From: Eopsaltria australis
Lineage: Eukaryota > Chordata > Aves > Passeriformes > Petroicidae
DNA: 64,000 nt
Assembly (NCBI GenBank): GCA_034509425.1
Contig: JAVTVJ010000972.1
Location: 1-64,000, forward strand
Direction of reading: 5' to 3'
Shown here: in pieces, positions 11,901 to 23,900 of the stretch
How the letters are laid out: each line of letters opens with the position of its first letter
How positions within the stretch are numbered: position 1 is the stretch's first letter
The notes under the pieces: generated by a model
Databases searched by the model: none
What the model was told of the DNA's origin: nothing
The model's input: only the letters and a program-made list of their open reading frames with translations
Position numbers and translations under genes: made by a program

Positions 11901-14900
11901 AATGAACTGGAACAAGAGCTGTTTCTGAAGTGGTAAACTGACTAGAAGTCGAAGTGTTGTCTTTTGTATGTTGTCAGGGAGAATGAAATGGAGAGGTGGG
12001 GAAGGAGGGGTGGTCTGGGGAGTTTGTTCTGGTTTTTTTCTTGAATTTAGTTTGTTCTAGTTTTTTTTTTCTTAAGTTTTTTTTTCTTTTTTCCCTTTGT
12101 CTTAGATATATTAATAAAACTTCTTTGTACTTTATAAAGTTTGAGCCTGCTTTGCCTACTCCTAATCCTTATCTCACAACAAGCAATCAAGTAAATTTAG
12201 GTAAGTGTGCTGGCATTTAACCACAAACCTGAATAGGCGAACTGAAACCACTACATTCAATGGTGTTTCCGCTCGGTTTTTCAAACCAAATAATGAGCAA
12301 ATTGATAAGAGTTTGAGATAAAGATTGATTAGGAGAAATAATAGGCAAAGCATGTATTAAAATACAAGATAAAGTAAATAGTAGTAGAAACTGTGTATTG
12401 TAGTAGTCATATAAAGTCTAGAGGTAGAGGTTTGTGTAAGAAGCTTTCTGCTTAGTTTAGTAATTTTTCTTATTCTAAGTAAAGATTGTATAATTAATGT
12501 AATTTTGATAATAAGTCTTATATATGGTTTTTCCTGAAGGCGAGAGGTGGAATGTCCTAGGTTAGGCCAGAGGGGTCAAAATCTAGGAAGTGATCTGGGC
12601 TGCAGGAATGCAGGAAGAAATACAACTTCCTTCCTGCGAGAGAGAGAGCCAATAATCAGGTAGTTTTAAGAATTGATAGGTAGGTAAACCAATTAAAAGG
12701 TTGGTCCGCCTTCAAGGAAAAAACCATATATAAGCAGAGACTTTCTGACGCTCTTCCTCTTTGGACCTGCTGCTGCTGTGTGGAGAGGAGCAGCTCCTGC
12801 TTCTCTCATTGGTAAGGCCCCCCCCCACCTCCTTCCGAAGGAGGGATGGGGGGGGGAAGGGAGGTTTTACGGCAGCCGTGCCGCTGCAGCCGGGCAGGCA
12901 TGGGGGAGGAACGGCTGGAATCTTCAGCAGATACAGCTCAGCCGGTGTGCCAGCTACACGAGAGGGAGAGCCAGGCCCCTGCTCCGGGCCAGGCAAGGAC
13001 CAGGCCGGACTCTATCCAGCTCGGGCCAGGCCCTGCCTTGTCACCCCGGGCCCAGATGGCCCCAGCAGGCCGAGCCAAGCAGAGAGACTCTGAGAGCTTC
13101 TGGCATTCAGCTCGGACCTGTTCAAACAGCCCGGCAAAGAGCACGTGATCCTGACACTGCCGGAGAGAGAGAGAGATTAACTCTATCCATGCCTGGACTA
13201 AACTCACAGACACCCATCCTTCCTCGCAGAGAGAGGAACGAGTGAGGACATCTACATAGTGCAGCGCAGAGACTTTACAGTCAGTGAAGAAAGCAGAACT
13301 GATACCTAGAGGGAGGTGCATGAGAAGTTGCTTCAAAAATGAAGCTGAAAACTCTTTTAAAGAACCATAGTTGGAGACTGAACTAATAAATTCTCTGTAA
13401 TATATGAAGATATAGTCCAAAAGAGGATGTGAAGTTCTTATTGCAGCCAATGAACTGAAATACCTAAGTACAGACAAGTAAGTGTTGAAAAAGTACAGCC
13501 TAATAAGAAACTAAAACCAAGAGAGAGGAGAGGCTGTGATCCAGAGCCCTGGTCCCGGGGAGAATGCTAGAGAACCTGAGTTGTCAAAAGAACCTGTGTT
13601 GCTGAGCACAGAAGAAGAGATTTTCTTTGTTACTGCAATTGAACTAAGCATCCTTAAAACAAGTACCCTGTAGACTGTTCATAACCCACCATAGTAGCTG
13701 TGAGAAAGCTACTGGTGTGGGAGAGATCCACCATTAAACTAGACTTTACTCCGAGCGGCAGTTAATAGTGAAGCAGAAGACCCATAAAAACTGTATTTTT
13801 CTTACAGAAGATCCATAGTGTAAGCAAAAGAAACTTCTCTCCCTAAATGAACTAGAACAAGAGCTGTTTCTGAAGTGGTAAACTGACTAGAAGTCGAAGT
13901 GTTGTCTTTTGTATGTTGTCAGGGAGAATGAAATAGAGAAGTAAGAAAAGAGGGGTAGTCTGAGGAGTTTGTTCTAGTTTTTTTCTTGAATTTAGTTTGT
14001 TCTAGTTTTTTTTTTCTTAAGTTTTTTTTTCTTTTTTCCCTTTGTCTTAGATATATTAATAAAACTTCTTTGTACTTTATAAAGTTTGAGCCTGCTTTGC
14101 CTACTCCTAATCCTTATCTCACAACAAACAATCAAGTAAATTTAAGTAAGTGTGCTAGCATTTAGCCACAAACCTAAATAATAGGCGAACTGAAACCACT
14201 ACAATGGGGAAAGACCAAATCTCTTCTCTCTGCAGACCACAGATGTACCTGGGCCATCCCTTAAGGCAAAACCCCTACCAAAGTAAAATACTTCTGGAAT
14301 TTGATAATTAATCTAAAGTTCTCATTTAAATTATCAAGAATACTAATTTAGTGGTGAAATGTAAGTTTTAAAGACAAGCCTTAAACTCTACCTTCCTTGT
14401 GTCCTCTTTAAGTGTTTTTTTTAACAGCAAGTCCAATATGAAATGATAAATGTAATTTCATTTTTCTGTAATCAGATCTGAATCTTGTGTCCTCTTTGCT
14501 TTTTTCAACAGCAAGTCCCATACGAAATGACAAATGAAATTACATTTTCTGTAATCAGATCTGAATCATATAAGATCTGCTTAGATTTGAATCTGATCGT
14601 TCTAAAGCTATAGTACTGCGATACTTTTTTTGCAATACTCTTACTGTCAGTACTCTTCTTTAGAAACAGAAGAGGGGTGTGGTTTAGCAGTGATTTAGCA
14701 GTGGCTGCTGAGAGAAAAAAGTGCTTGATTTAGGCTTTTTCTGAGGCCAGATGAAGACCAAGATGTAGCAGCTTCTGGAGTTCCACAAAGGGGTCTCCTA
14801 CTACTTTTCAAAGCCACATCAAGTGATTCCAGCTGAGGCTTGGATCAAAATTACCTTTGTGTCAGAGCCCAACTTGCTAAGCAATGACAGATAACCTCTG

Positions 14901-17900
14901 GAAAATGGCACTGCTATTTCTAATAATATTTCCAGGTTGAAAGCATTAGAAAAACGGCAGAAGACAGCAAACTGAAAGGCTCACGATTTAATGGGCAACT
15001 GGAGATGGCTAAGAATCAAATTGAAGTTGATGGAGAGATCACTAAGGAGTTCATCCAAAAAGTGAAAGACTTCTTGTTAGGTAAATATGCAATGTTCTTT
15101 TTGACTCATTTTTCATAAATATATTCCAGTATAATACAGCATAACAGACAGCCAGAAGATGATCTAGCTGTGTATGCATGGGATTTCTCATCTACCTCCT
15201 GAGCTGTGCAAACATTTTCAATCCCTTTATTCCAGTGCTTCTTTCTTCCAGGTGACAGTACTTTGTATCAATTTTACAACATATCTGTTTCATTCTGATT
15301 ACTGTCTTTAATTTGAAGCATGCAAGTAACTCCCTCTGTTCCTGGTTTATTTGATTAAAGGACTACTAAGACAATTTCATGCAATATATAATGGCCAGGC
15401 ATGTCCAATGCATCCTCAAATTGTTATCCCACCCCCTTCGTCCAGGCCCATAAATAGAGGCTCTCCATAGGGAGTGTGGGAATTAGGACACATCCCGCTC
15501 CATTGTCTCCATACAGCTGGAACTCGAGGAATCAAAGGATTCTGGTAGAACTTCACAGCTCTCATAAAAAAAACCAAACAAAACAACTGTATATACCCTA
15601 AAAATTTTCTACTCTCAGGATTGCAGAAAAATGCTGTAGGAAACAGATCCTGAATTTTTTTACACAATGCACATCACAGGATCCAAATGTGGCAGGATTT
15701 TCTCTAATCTCTTCAATGTAGCTGATGTCATAAATTTCTATGGATTGCACATTGGCAGTCTTTTGGCATTCATACCTCTACATCCAAATGGGAGCAAGGC
15801 AAGAGGTCAGAGGACTTCTTTTGTTCAGAAACATTTACATTTTATTGAATTGGAAGATTTAGGTCCATTTAATTCCTTAAGAGTCTCAGATTTTTATTTG
15901 ACAGCAACTGAAAATTCCATCTTTCCCTAATCTTTTGTTTCTTAGTAGACATAGCACTTATTAATAATTATAAAAGAATTTTTTCAAATCTTTGTTTTGT
16001 TAATTGAATTTTAAGAACAGGAACAGCTGAGAAACATATAGTTACATTAAATGTGATGTACTCAACATTGATGTGAATGGTGACTTTGGATGAATATATT
16101 TCTACAGAAAATAGCTCTCAGGAATGCACTATTGTTTGCACTCTAAATGTCTTCTGTTTAATTCTTGCTGACTGTCCTGGTTTGAAAGACAGGTGTCTGT
16201 TAAGGAAGGCAGAAGCCTCCCTTGGAATGGGAAACTGTAACCCCTCTCCCTCCGAATTATTATAAATTTGAAATCAAGAGGCTCTCAGGCAAAGATATGG
16301 GAATAGGAAAAACAGTTCTTTACTAATATCTAAAACAAAGCTAACAAATAACAACAGCTATGGCGTTAATCCACAAACAGAACCAGAAATCCAATGGCAG
16401 CTTGCTTCGCCTCAGGCACCTTTTCCTTTTAGTGCAGTTCCAGTCACAGCCTGCAGGGGGCGCTTCGGGTGCGGTGGTTCCTTCATGGCTGCAGGGGGCG
16501 CTCTGGGTGGGATGATTCCCCCGCGGCTGCAGGAGGCTCTCTGGCGTGAGCTCAGGTAGTACATGGCAATGGCGACTGCCCGAGGCAGAGAGGGATGGAG
16601 GAGAGCCTTTGTTTCACAGACCCTCGGGGGAGGGGCGGCTGGTGTCAGTGCCGCAGCAGGATCCCCAGACACAGCGAGCTGGGACGGCAAGAGGTCCCGG
16701 CGTGCAGGGGGAGCCCAGTTACAATGTAGCGAAGAACTCGGAGCAGCGTGGAGGAGCAGGGGAGAGACAGGCTGGTGGCAGGCAGGTCGGCTCCCGATGG
16801 GGCAGAGAGAAAAAAGACTCACAGCAGAAAGACCGGCAGCTCCGTGCTGGCTTCTCAGAGGCCGTGGGTTCTGCAGACAACAGCTCCAACTGTCCGGCTC
16901 AGAGGGTTCCGAGCAAGAGAGTGCCCTCCCTCTGCCCTTGCTTTTTTCAGTCTCCAAAAATCTCGCTTTGTCAAGCCCTGCTTCCATGAGAGGGATTCTG
17001 CCCCACCCTGGCAAGGAGAAAGGCCCTAGCCCTGTGCTTTGTTCTCTTAAGTACTCAGCTATTAGCTCAGTCATTAGTCCCTTAGCAACCCATGGGAGAA
17101 AAATTCCTGAGGAAAAAAAAAACAAAAACAACTAGATCCAAACTCCAGCACTGACTTACTCTGGAGATTAAGGCAACCATTTAATATGTCTCAACTGTTT
17201 TATCATACAAGGTCTTGTCTATAAATGGAAGTGAGCAAAAAACAGAACTGATGATGTGACTTCTCAAGGCATTGACCACTCTGTGTGTGCCTCTGCCTCT
17301 TAGCAAAGAGCTAGGATAAGGTAATTTTTAATGGGAATTGTCAAAATATGTTTTTTTCTGTTGTAAATTCACATTCTATCCAAGTCTGACCTAGGTTCCC
17401 TCTGCAGCTTAGCCTTTCTCATTAACCAGCAACGGAACCACTTTCTCAATATTGTGGCAACTCCAGGGAAGGGATTACACCCACTGGCCAGCTTGGAAAT
17501 CTCCATTCACACTCCAGCCTCGCCAACACCTCCTTGATCTGTGGGCCAAGGGAGAAATGGGCTCTGAGACATCTAGCTGTGCTGGGCACTGATTTAAAAC
17601 CCTCCATGGGCTCTGTTCTACATCAGAATTTTAATAAAACAGTTCAAAGTGGGTTCAAATCCTCATTTCAGCCAGTTCTGACAACACTAACAGCAGTACC
17701 TGGAAGCATAATAATAAATTGCAAAATGTTGGAGATAATTCTCTTACCCCCTTGCTGTGCCTGTCAGCTTTATTCTCCCACATAACTCAAGGGGTAGGCA
17801 GCCATAATGACCATTTACTGGGAGGAAGGAGCTACTTCAGGATACTCTCAGCTCCATTTCTGTTGCAGATAAGAGTGCACCTCTAGAAGACATTGAGAAG

Positions 17901-20900
17901 GTGGCAAATTATGTTCTGCAAATAAACCTTCCCCTGACTCCACAAGAGCTCACAGACATGCTTGGCAAACTCCAAAGCATTATGAACCATTGTGAAAAGT
18001 ACAAACTGAATAATAAGAGAAACATAAAAAGGGAGGATGCTCAGACACTGCTGGTGGAGACACAAGAAGCTGAGTAAGTATTCTCATACTGATGTGCCAA
18101 CTCCAGCTGGGGTGGCACTGTGCACAGTAGGACTGCTCCATACCCCTGGCAGTATCCCAGTAACACTGGAGGGAGAGGTCAGATGGAGATTTCACCTTGC
18201 CTTTCCACAGGGCCTCTCCAGCAGGAAGGAGCCATTGCCACACGGGCTGCAGGAGCCAACATGCTGAAAGGAAGCAGATCCTGACAGCTCTTGGCTCCTC
18301 TGCCTGCTGAGTCAGAGTGGCCAAAGCAGCTACTTAATTCCACCTTGGACCTGGTGAAGCATTACATCTGGCTCACTGGTGTTGCCTTTTCCCCCAGCCT
18401 GGAAAAGAAACTCGAGATCATTTTAGCAAGGAGGTAATATAAAAGGGAATCTTTATTTTGAAGGTCTTCAGGAGCAGTTATGGAAAGGTGTCCATAAAAG
18501 CCCACCCCCTCCAGGGGTGAGGACATATTTATAGCTTTTAGGAAATTAGCATAATTGATTAAAAGCACCAATAAGGAGAACAAGTGGTGATTCAATTCCC
18601 CCCCAGGTCCAGCCCCTTCTCTGGAGCCCCCCTCTCAGCACTGGCTGTACTTTGTTTATGAAAATGTACCTCAGAGTTGTTCTCAGCCTTGGTTCCCAGG
18701 AAGAATGGAGATAGGACAGGGCCTTGCACCCCCCTGGGGCTTGGAGCTCTGGAATTTGTTTTGTCTTTCTGCTTAGGGAAAGGCCATGGAAAAGTACTGG
18801 AAAAACTAGCTATTAATACAGTAGGCTACAGAGCTACAAATATATGTGCAAAGAGTACAGAGAACATATAAAAGAAAAAAGGCAGAAACCAAACGGCATC
18901 ACTGGGTGGTTTGAATAAGGGTGAGAAAGACCCAACAAGAGAAAAAATGTTCACCCAGGAGTCTTCCCTACTAACGGTGCACCACCAGGCAGCCAGCAGC
19001 ATCCAACCTCACCCTGAGTACAGCAGCTCAGGTGCCCCCCAACAAAGTCCTTTTCTGAGGTTTTGCTTACAATTTTAATGGTTGTTGTTGGACTTGAGGA
19101 AACATTTCTGCATGTCAGCATGGGTGCATTTGAAACATGTTCTTGCTTTGCTCTCCACACCACAATACTACACATTTTTTTTTTTTCCATTTTAGCAAAG
19201 CAGCTAAAGCTCTTCCACCAGTGGATGAAATTAATAATAAACTAAAAAATGTTGTGAAGTCCCAAGGGCACTCCAAAAACACCATGATAAAGTTAAATGA
19301 AGAGATACGAGGCATCAGAACACAAATCTCTCAGGTATCTTGCTGTAAATATTTTAATTTATTTGCTATACTTATTAGAAAGAGATAGTTCATTCTGAAG
19401 TTTCTTTAACATAAACTTAAATAAATAAAACCAGAATGTGGCACAGAGATGACACCAATTCCATACTGCTTAAGGGTCTCTTAATCTACTGACAGTCCCT
19501 CATTAGCACGCTCTAAAAGCTGGATGGATGTTGCATAAGAAATCACAGCCTTCCATTGCTCTGTTTTAGGCTGAGAACCAAGTGAACAAGACAAACGATA
19601 AACTAAATTACTTGTCAGCCAAACAGACTGAGATGGAAGATAAAAGTGCCACATGGCAGGTAAAAATGCTGATGAACAAGAATCAAGCTACAAAGGCAAG
19701 AGCAGAGGCAGAAGCAGCTCACAAGCGAGCCCAGAATATTGATAATGTAAACCCTTCTGTCATGAGTTAAGGGGAAAAACATTCCTCCGTGTTTAATAGT
19801 ATTTTTGTTTCAGAAGCATATCTCTGCTGTCATCAAAACTGTTAACATTTTCCTTATGCCATGTGGTGTAAAATGCCACAGGTTAAGAAGATCTTGTATT
19901 TTATTTTAAGGTTTCTGGCATACACTTCTGTTTGCTTGAATGAAAGAAAACATACACATTTCTCTGGCTACTCCAGGACATTTTTTCTTGCACTGTGTAT
20001 AAGACTTGTAGTCACTATGGGCACCAGTAAACACAACAGAACAAATCACAAAACCAGATATTAAAATACATGAGTGATGGAAGCAGCCTGACAATTCATC
20101 CTGTGCTGTTCTCCTTCGGAGCAAATTGCTGTGGGAGTTACTTGGAGTTTTTGGTTGGCTTGGTGCTTTCCAGTGGCTCAGTTTTTTGAAAATGCAGGTA
20201 GAAATTTGCTAAAATGGCAAGAACCAAGTACAAGCTTGGAACATGGCTGTACTTCCAAGTTACAAGAACCATAGGCAAAATCTAAACTGCAGCCTCAACA
20301 GCAACCTAGATCAGCAGGGAACAGTTTAGCCAGTAAATATTACTACAATCTAAAATGTAAAAACCCCAATGTTGCTACAGAAAATTCATTAAATTTTAAT
20401 TAAGCCTTATGGCAAAATGAAATTTACAGAAAAACCCGATCAACAGAAGCAAAAACAGCATAAACTTTAAATATCTTAAATAATATTTGTCGCCCTGATT
20501 TTTACAGTGTGCTGTGTTGATACTTGGTAGCAAAGGTTCTCATAGATTTTATGTAAACATAGTCCATGTTTAGCTTACCGGCCAAGGATTGTTTTGTACC
20601 TTTGGTATTGTTTGTCATTCCTTTCCCAAAGGTGGAGAAGGTTGATGGACTGGGTTTCTCACCTATGGAATTGGAGAGGTGGTAACCTCATTGTCCAATC
20701 CATGATTGTATATGAAAAGGTATAAATGTAAGAATAAAGGGAGGCTGGCACTCTTCTTCTCTCCTGCCAGCCTTGGTGACTCTGTGACCTGACTGAGTGC
20801 CTGATTCTTTCGTGTCTGCCCGTGCGACAAATATTTTTCTTTATAACCTTTCCCTTCCCTCTCCTTTAGATTACTCCACTGGCAGTTTGTTTTAATTGAT

Positions 20901-23900
20901 TTCTATTGTGTTTTGCAAAGCATTTTTCAATGTCTACAAGTTAAGGATATATTTTTTTAATATTTAAGAGAATGTAAAAAACCTAAACTTTGGTTCAAAG
21001 AGGAGGTTAAAAAAAAGTATTAAAACCTCCTTTGGTAGACCAGATTAATTATGAGATGCTCTTAAACTAAGTAATGGCATTTTGTTACAGGAATTTGCTG
21101 GCATTAAAAGAAAGTACACCATTCTTCAAGAAAGGCTAAAAACCCACGGACCTCCAAAAGTAACACTAGAAAAAGTGAAGCAGTTGAAAGAAGAAGCAGA
21201 AAAACTGGGTGAAGAGACTGAAAAGAAGATAAAAAGAATAACAGGTTATGTTCTCACTTCCACAGTGAGTGGTAAACTCAGTGATAGTCATGAATTCAAG
21301 GCTGAAATGCTTGCCCACAGACACTACACACCCGAAATTAGGTTTAAAATAATTTATCTGGTGAAGATCCCTGCGAGAAGCTACTAATATTAAAAGCAGT
21401 TGAATTGATTTGGCTTATGTACTTTTTCTGACTTAAATAGATTGCTATAAGCAAAGGTTAAGAACTGTCCACACAGGGATTTGCAGTGATTTTTTTCAGT
21501 TTAAAAACAGGGCAAGTGCAAAATCTGCATAAAACCTGGCTACAGATTTAGCTGGAGGCCCTGACTTATGCACTTGCTTTGGGCACTTGGACCTTTGATC
21601 CTTCCTCTATGCTCTGTCTTTCCCCACATCACCCGAGTGAGGGCTTGTGTGATAGAGCTGTAGGGCAATTGTTTTCCATCAGTCCATACTTGTTCCCCTT
21701 CAGACATTATCTCTGAGCAATGGCAGAACAAACCAGGTACAATTACCAGCTTGTGGAGACTGAAGCTGACATGAATCTGTGGGGCCATGGCTGTCAGGCA
21801 GAGGGGTCATGGGCAGTGGAGACGAGGGGTGCTGTGGCTGTACCAGCACTGCTCCTCACACAGGCCCTCACATGGGCTTAGAGGGTCATCAAAAAGGAAA
21901 AGCACATCTCATGTCCCTGCACACAGGGAACCTAATTCTCCTTGCAGTGAAGGTCTGGGCATTCCCACTGGGAACCCTCAGGCTGTCTGTTGAAGGTTGG
22001 ACCTAGTTCTTTTCCTCAGGAATTTTTCTCCCATGGGTTGCTAAGACACAAATGACTGGGTACTTAAGAGAAACAAAGCACAAGGCTGTAGCCTTTCTCC
22101 TTGGCAGGGTGGGGCAAAATTGCCCCTCATGGAAGCAGAGCCTGGTAACACGAGATTTGGAGAGACTGAAAAGCAAGGGCAGGGGGGAGGTCACGCTCTC
22201 TTGCTCGGGACCCTCGGAGCGGGACGGTCGGAGCTGCTGTCTGCTGAACCCACGGCCCCTGAGAAGCCAGCGCAGAGCTGCCGGTCTGTCTGCTGTGAGT
22301 CTCTGCCCTCTGCCCCATCTGGAGCCGACCTGCCTGCCACCAGGTAGCCCGCTTCTGAGTTTTCTCCAAGCACATTGTAGCAGGGTTCCCTGCACGTGGA
22401 GACCCTACCGTCTCCAGCTCCCAGTCCGGGGATCCTGCCAAGTGCACCACACCAGCTGCCCCTCCCCGAGAGTTCAGGAGCAAGGGCTCTCCTCCATCCC
22501 TCCGTGCTTCGGGCAGTCGCCATTCGCCGTGTGCTACCTGAGCTCACGCCAGAGCGCCCCTGCAGCCACCGGGGAATCACCACACCCAGAGCGCCCCTGC
22601 AGGCTGTGACTAGAACTGCACCAAAAGAAAAAGGTGCCTGAAGCCGAGCAGGCTGCCACTGGGTTTCTGGTTCTGTTTGTTGGTCAATGTTATAGTTGTT
22701 ATTTGTTATCCTTTGTTTTAGATAGTAGTAAAGAACTGTTATTCCTATTTCCATATCTTTACCTGAGAGCCTCTTGATTTCAAATTTATAATAATTCGGA
22801 GGGAGAGGGGTTACAGTTTCCCATTCCAAGGGAGGCTCCTGCCTTCCTTAACAGACACCTGTCCTTCAAACCAGGACACTGTCTTAGGTTACAATGGTAT
22901 GTATTCTATCACCATCTTCATGGGATGTTGGGGCCGGGTGGGGCAGTGGTCCTGGCTCATCCTTGATGGCTCTGGGACAGGTTCTCTAATGGGCCAGCCG
23001 TTAGAGCCAAGTAGGGCACTTTGCTTTGCTCATCCCTAATGGCTGCAGTTAATGGGCCATTGAGTCCCACTGATAAACTCCATCATCCCATTGTGAGATG
23101 CCCCGCCCAGGGGGAGGAACCAATGTATCCCGATCTGCATATAAACTAGAATTTGGAACACCACAAGTCAGCTTTTCCACTAGATTCCCAGAGGAAGACC
23201 AGACCCTTCTACACCACCACTGGACCTTCAGAGGAGAACTACACCTTTCACAGGATCACTGCTTCAACAGAACCACATCTATCACTCCCAGAGGACTGCA
23301 ACCACCATCTAAGTGGACTGCTACCAACACCCTGACCGACAGGGTGTCAGGTTGTATTCTGACTCTGTCAGTGTTTTTGTACTATTGCATTTTTCTATTA
23401 AATTGTAGTTCTGACTTTGAGTCTCTCACTGATTTGCTTTCAAACTATCACACAGGCCTAGAATCCTGCCAGGCTCAATATCAGAGAATACCATGTAACC
23501 TCAGCAAAACTGAAGCTGAAACTATCCCAGGAGAAAACTCTTCAGGACAGGATTTAAATAAATATTTTGAGCACATACCTTGAGGAATGGCATTAAGAGC
23601 ATCCCAGTCACTCCAAATGCCCAGATGACAAGGGCATTAGAAACAGGCAGTGAATCCTGTGGATTTAGCTCATTACCAATATGTTTACATTGGTGTAGCT
23701 TAATGGGAACCAGCAGAAAACAGTTACCCGAGTGAGGAGACCTAAGCCCATCACACCCAAATTGTCTAGGCTTTACACACATCGGCGGACACACTGTTCA
23801 TCTGAGTGTTTCTATTTAAACCAAGTCCTTTAAGAGCTCCATGTCCTACCCCATCCTAGCTGATGGACAAAAGCACATGCTGAGAAATTAATTTGTTCAA

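Larger units (their letters stand above)
12256..12552 (+). other. Interior of the non-autonomous element
   Basis: These 297 bases are A-rich and T-rich, with no open frame of note and no gag, pol or env similarity. A 5-base spacer leads to the primer site at 12261, and a purine tract abuts the downstream LTR. Confidence 0.85.
10598..14203 (+). mobile_element. Non-autonomous LTR retroelement: two 1.65 kb LTRs with a 297 bp interior
   Basis: Two direct LTRs (10598-12255 and 12553-14203) bracket a 297 bp interior with no open frame. The whole unit is flanked by the perfect 5 bp duplication ATGGG (10593-10597 and 14204-14208), while neither LTR has its own duplication. It therefore inserted as one element. 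The interior begins with a primer binding site and ends in a purine-rich tract, so it has the cis signals for reverse transcription but no protein. It would need enzymes from another element. The downstream LTR is heavily G-to-A changed. It lies in sense in the LAMB4 intron between 9637 and 14936. Confidence 0.9.

Noticed and set aside
16412..17131. 239-codon minus-strand frame
   Set aside because: It lies wholly inside a solo LTR, and the related copy at 21988-22878 does not keep the frame.
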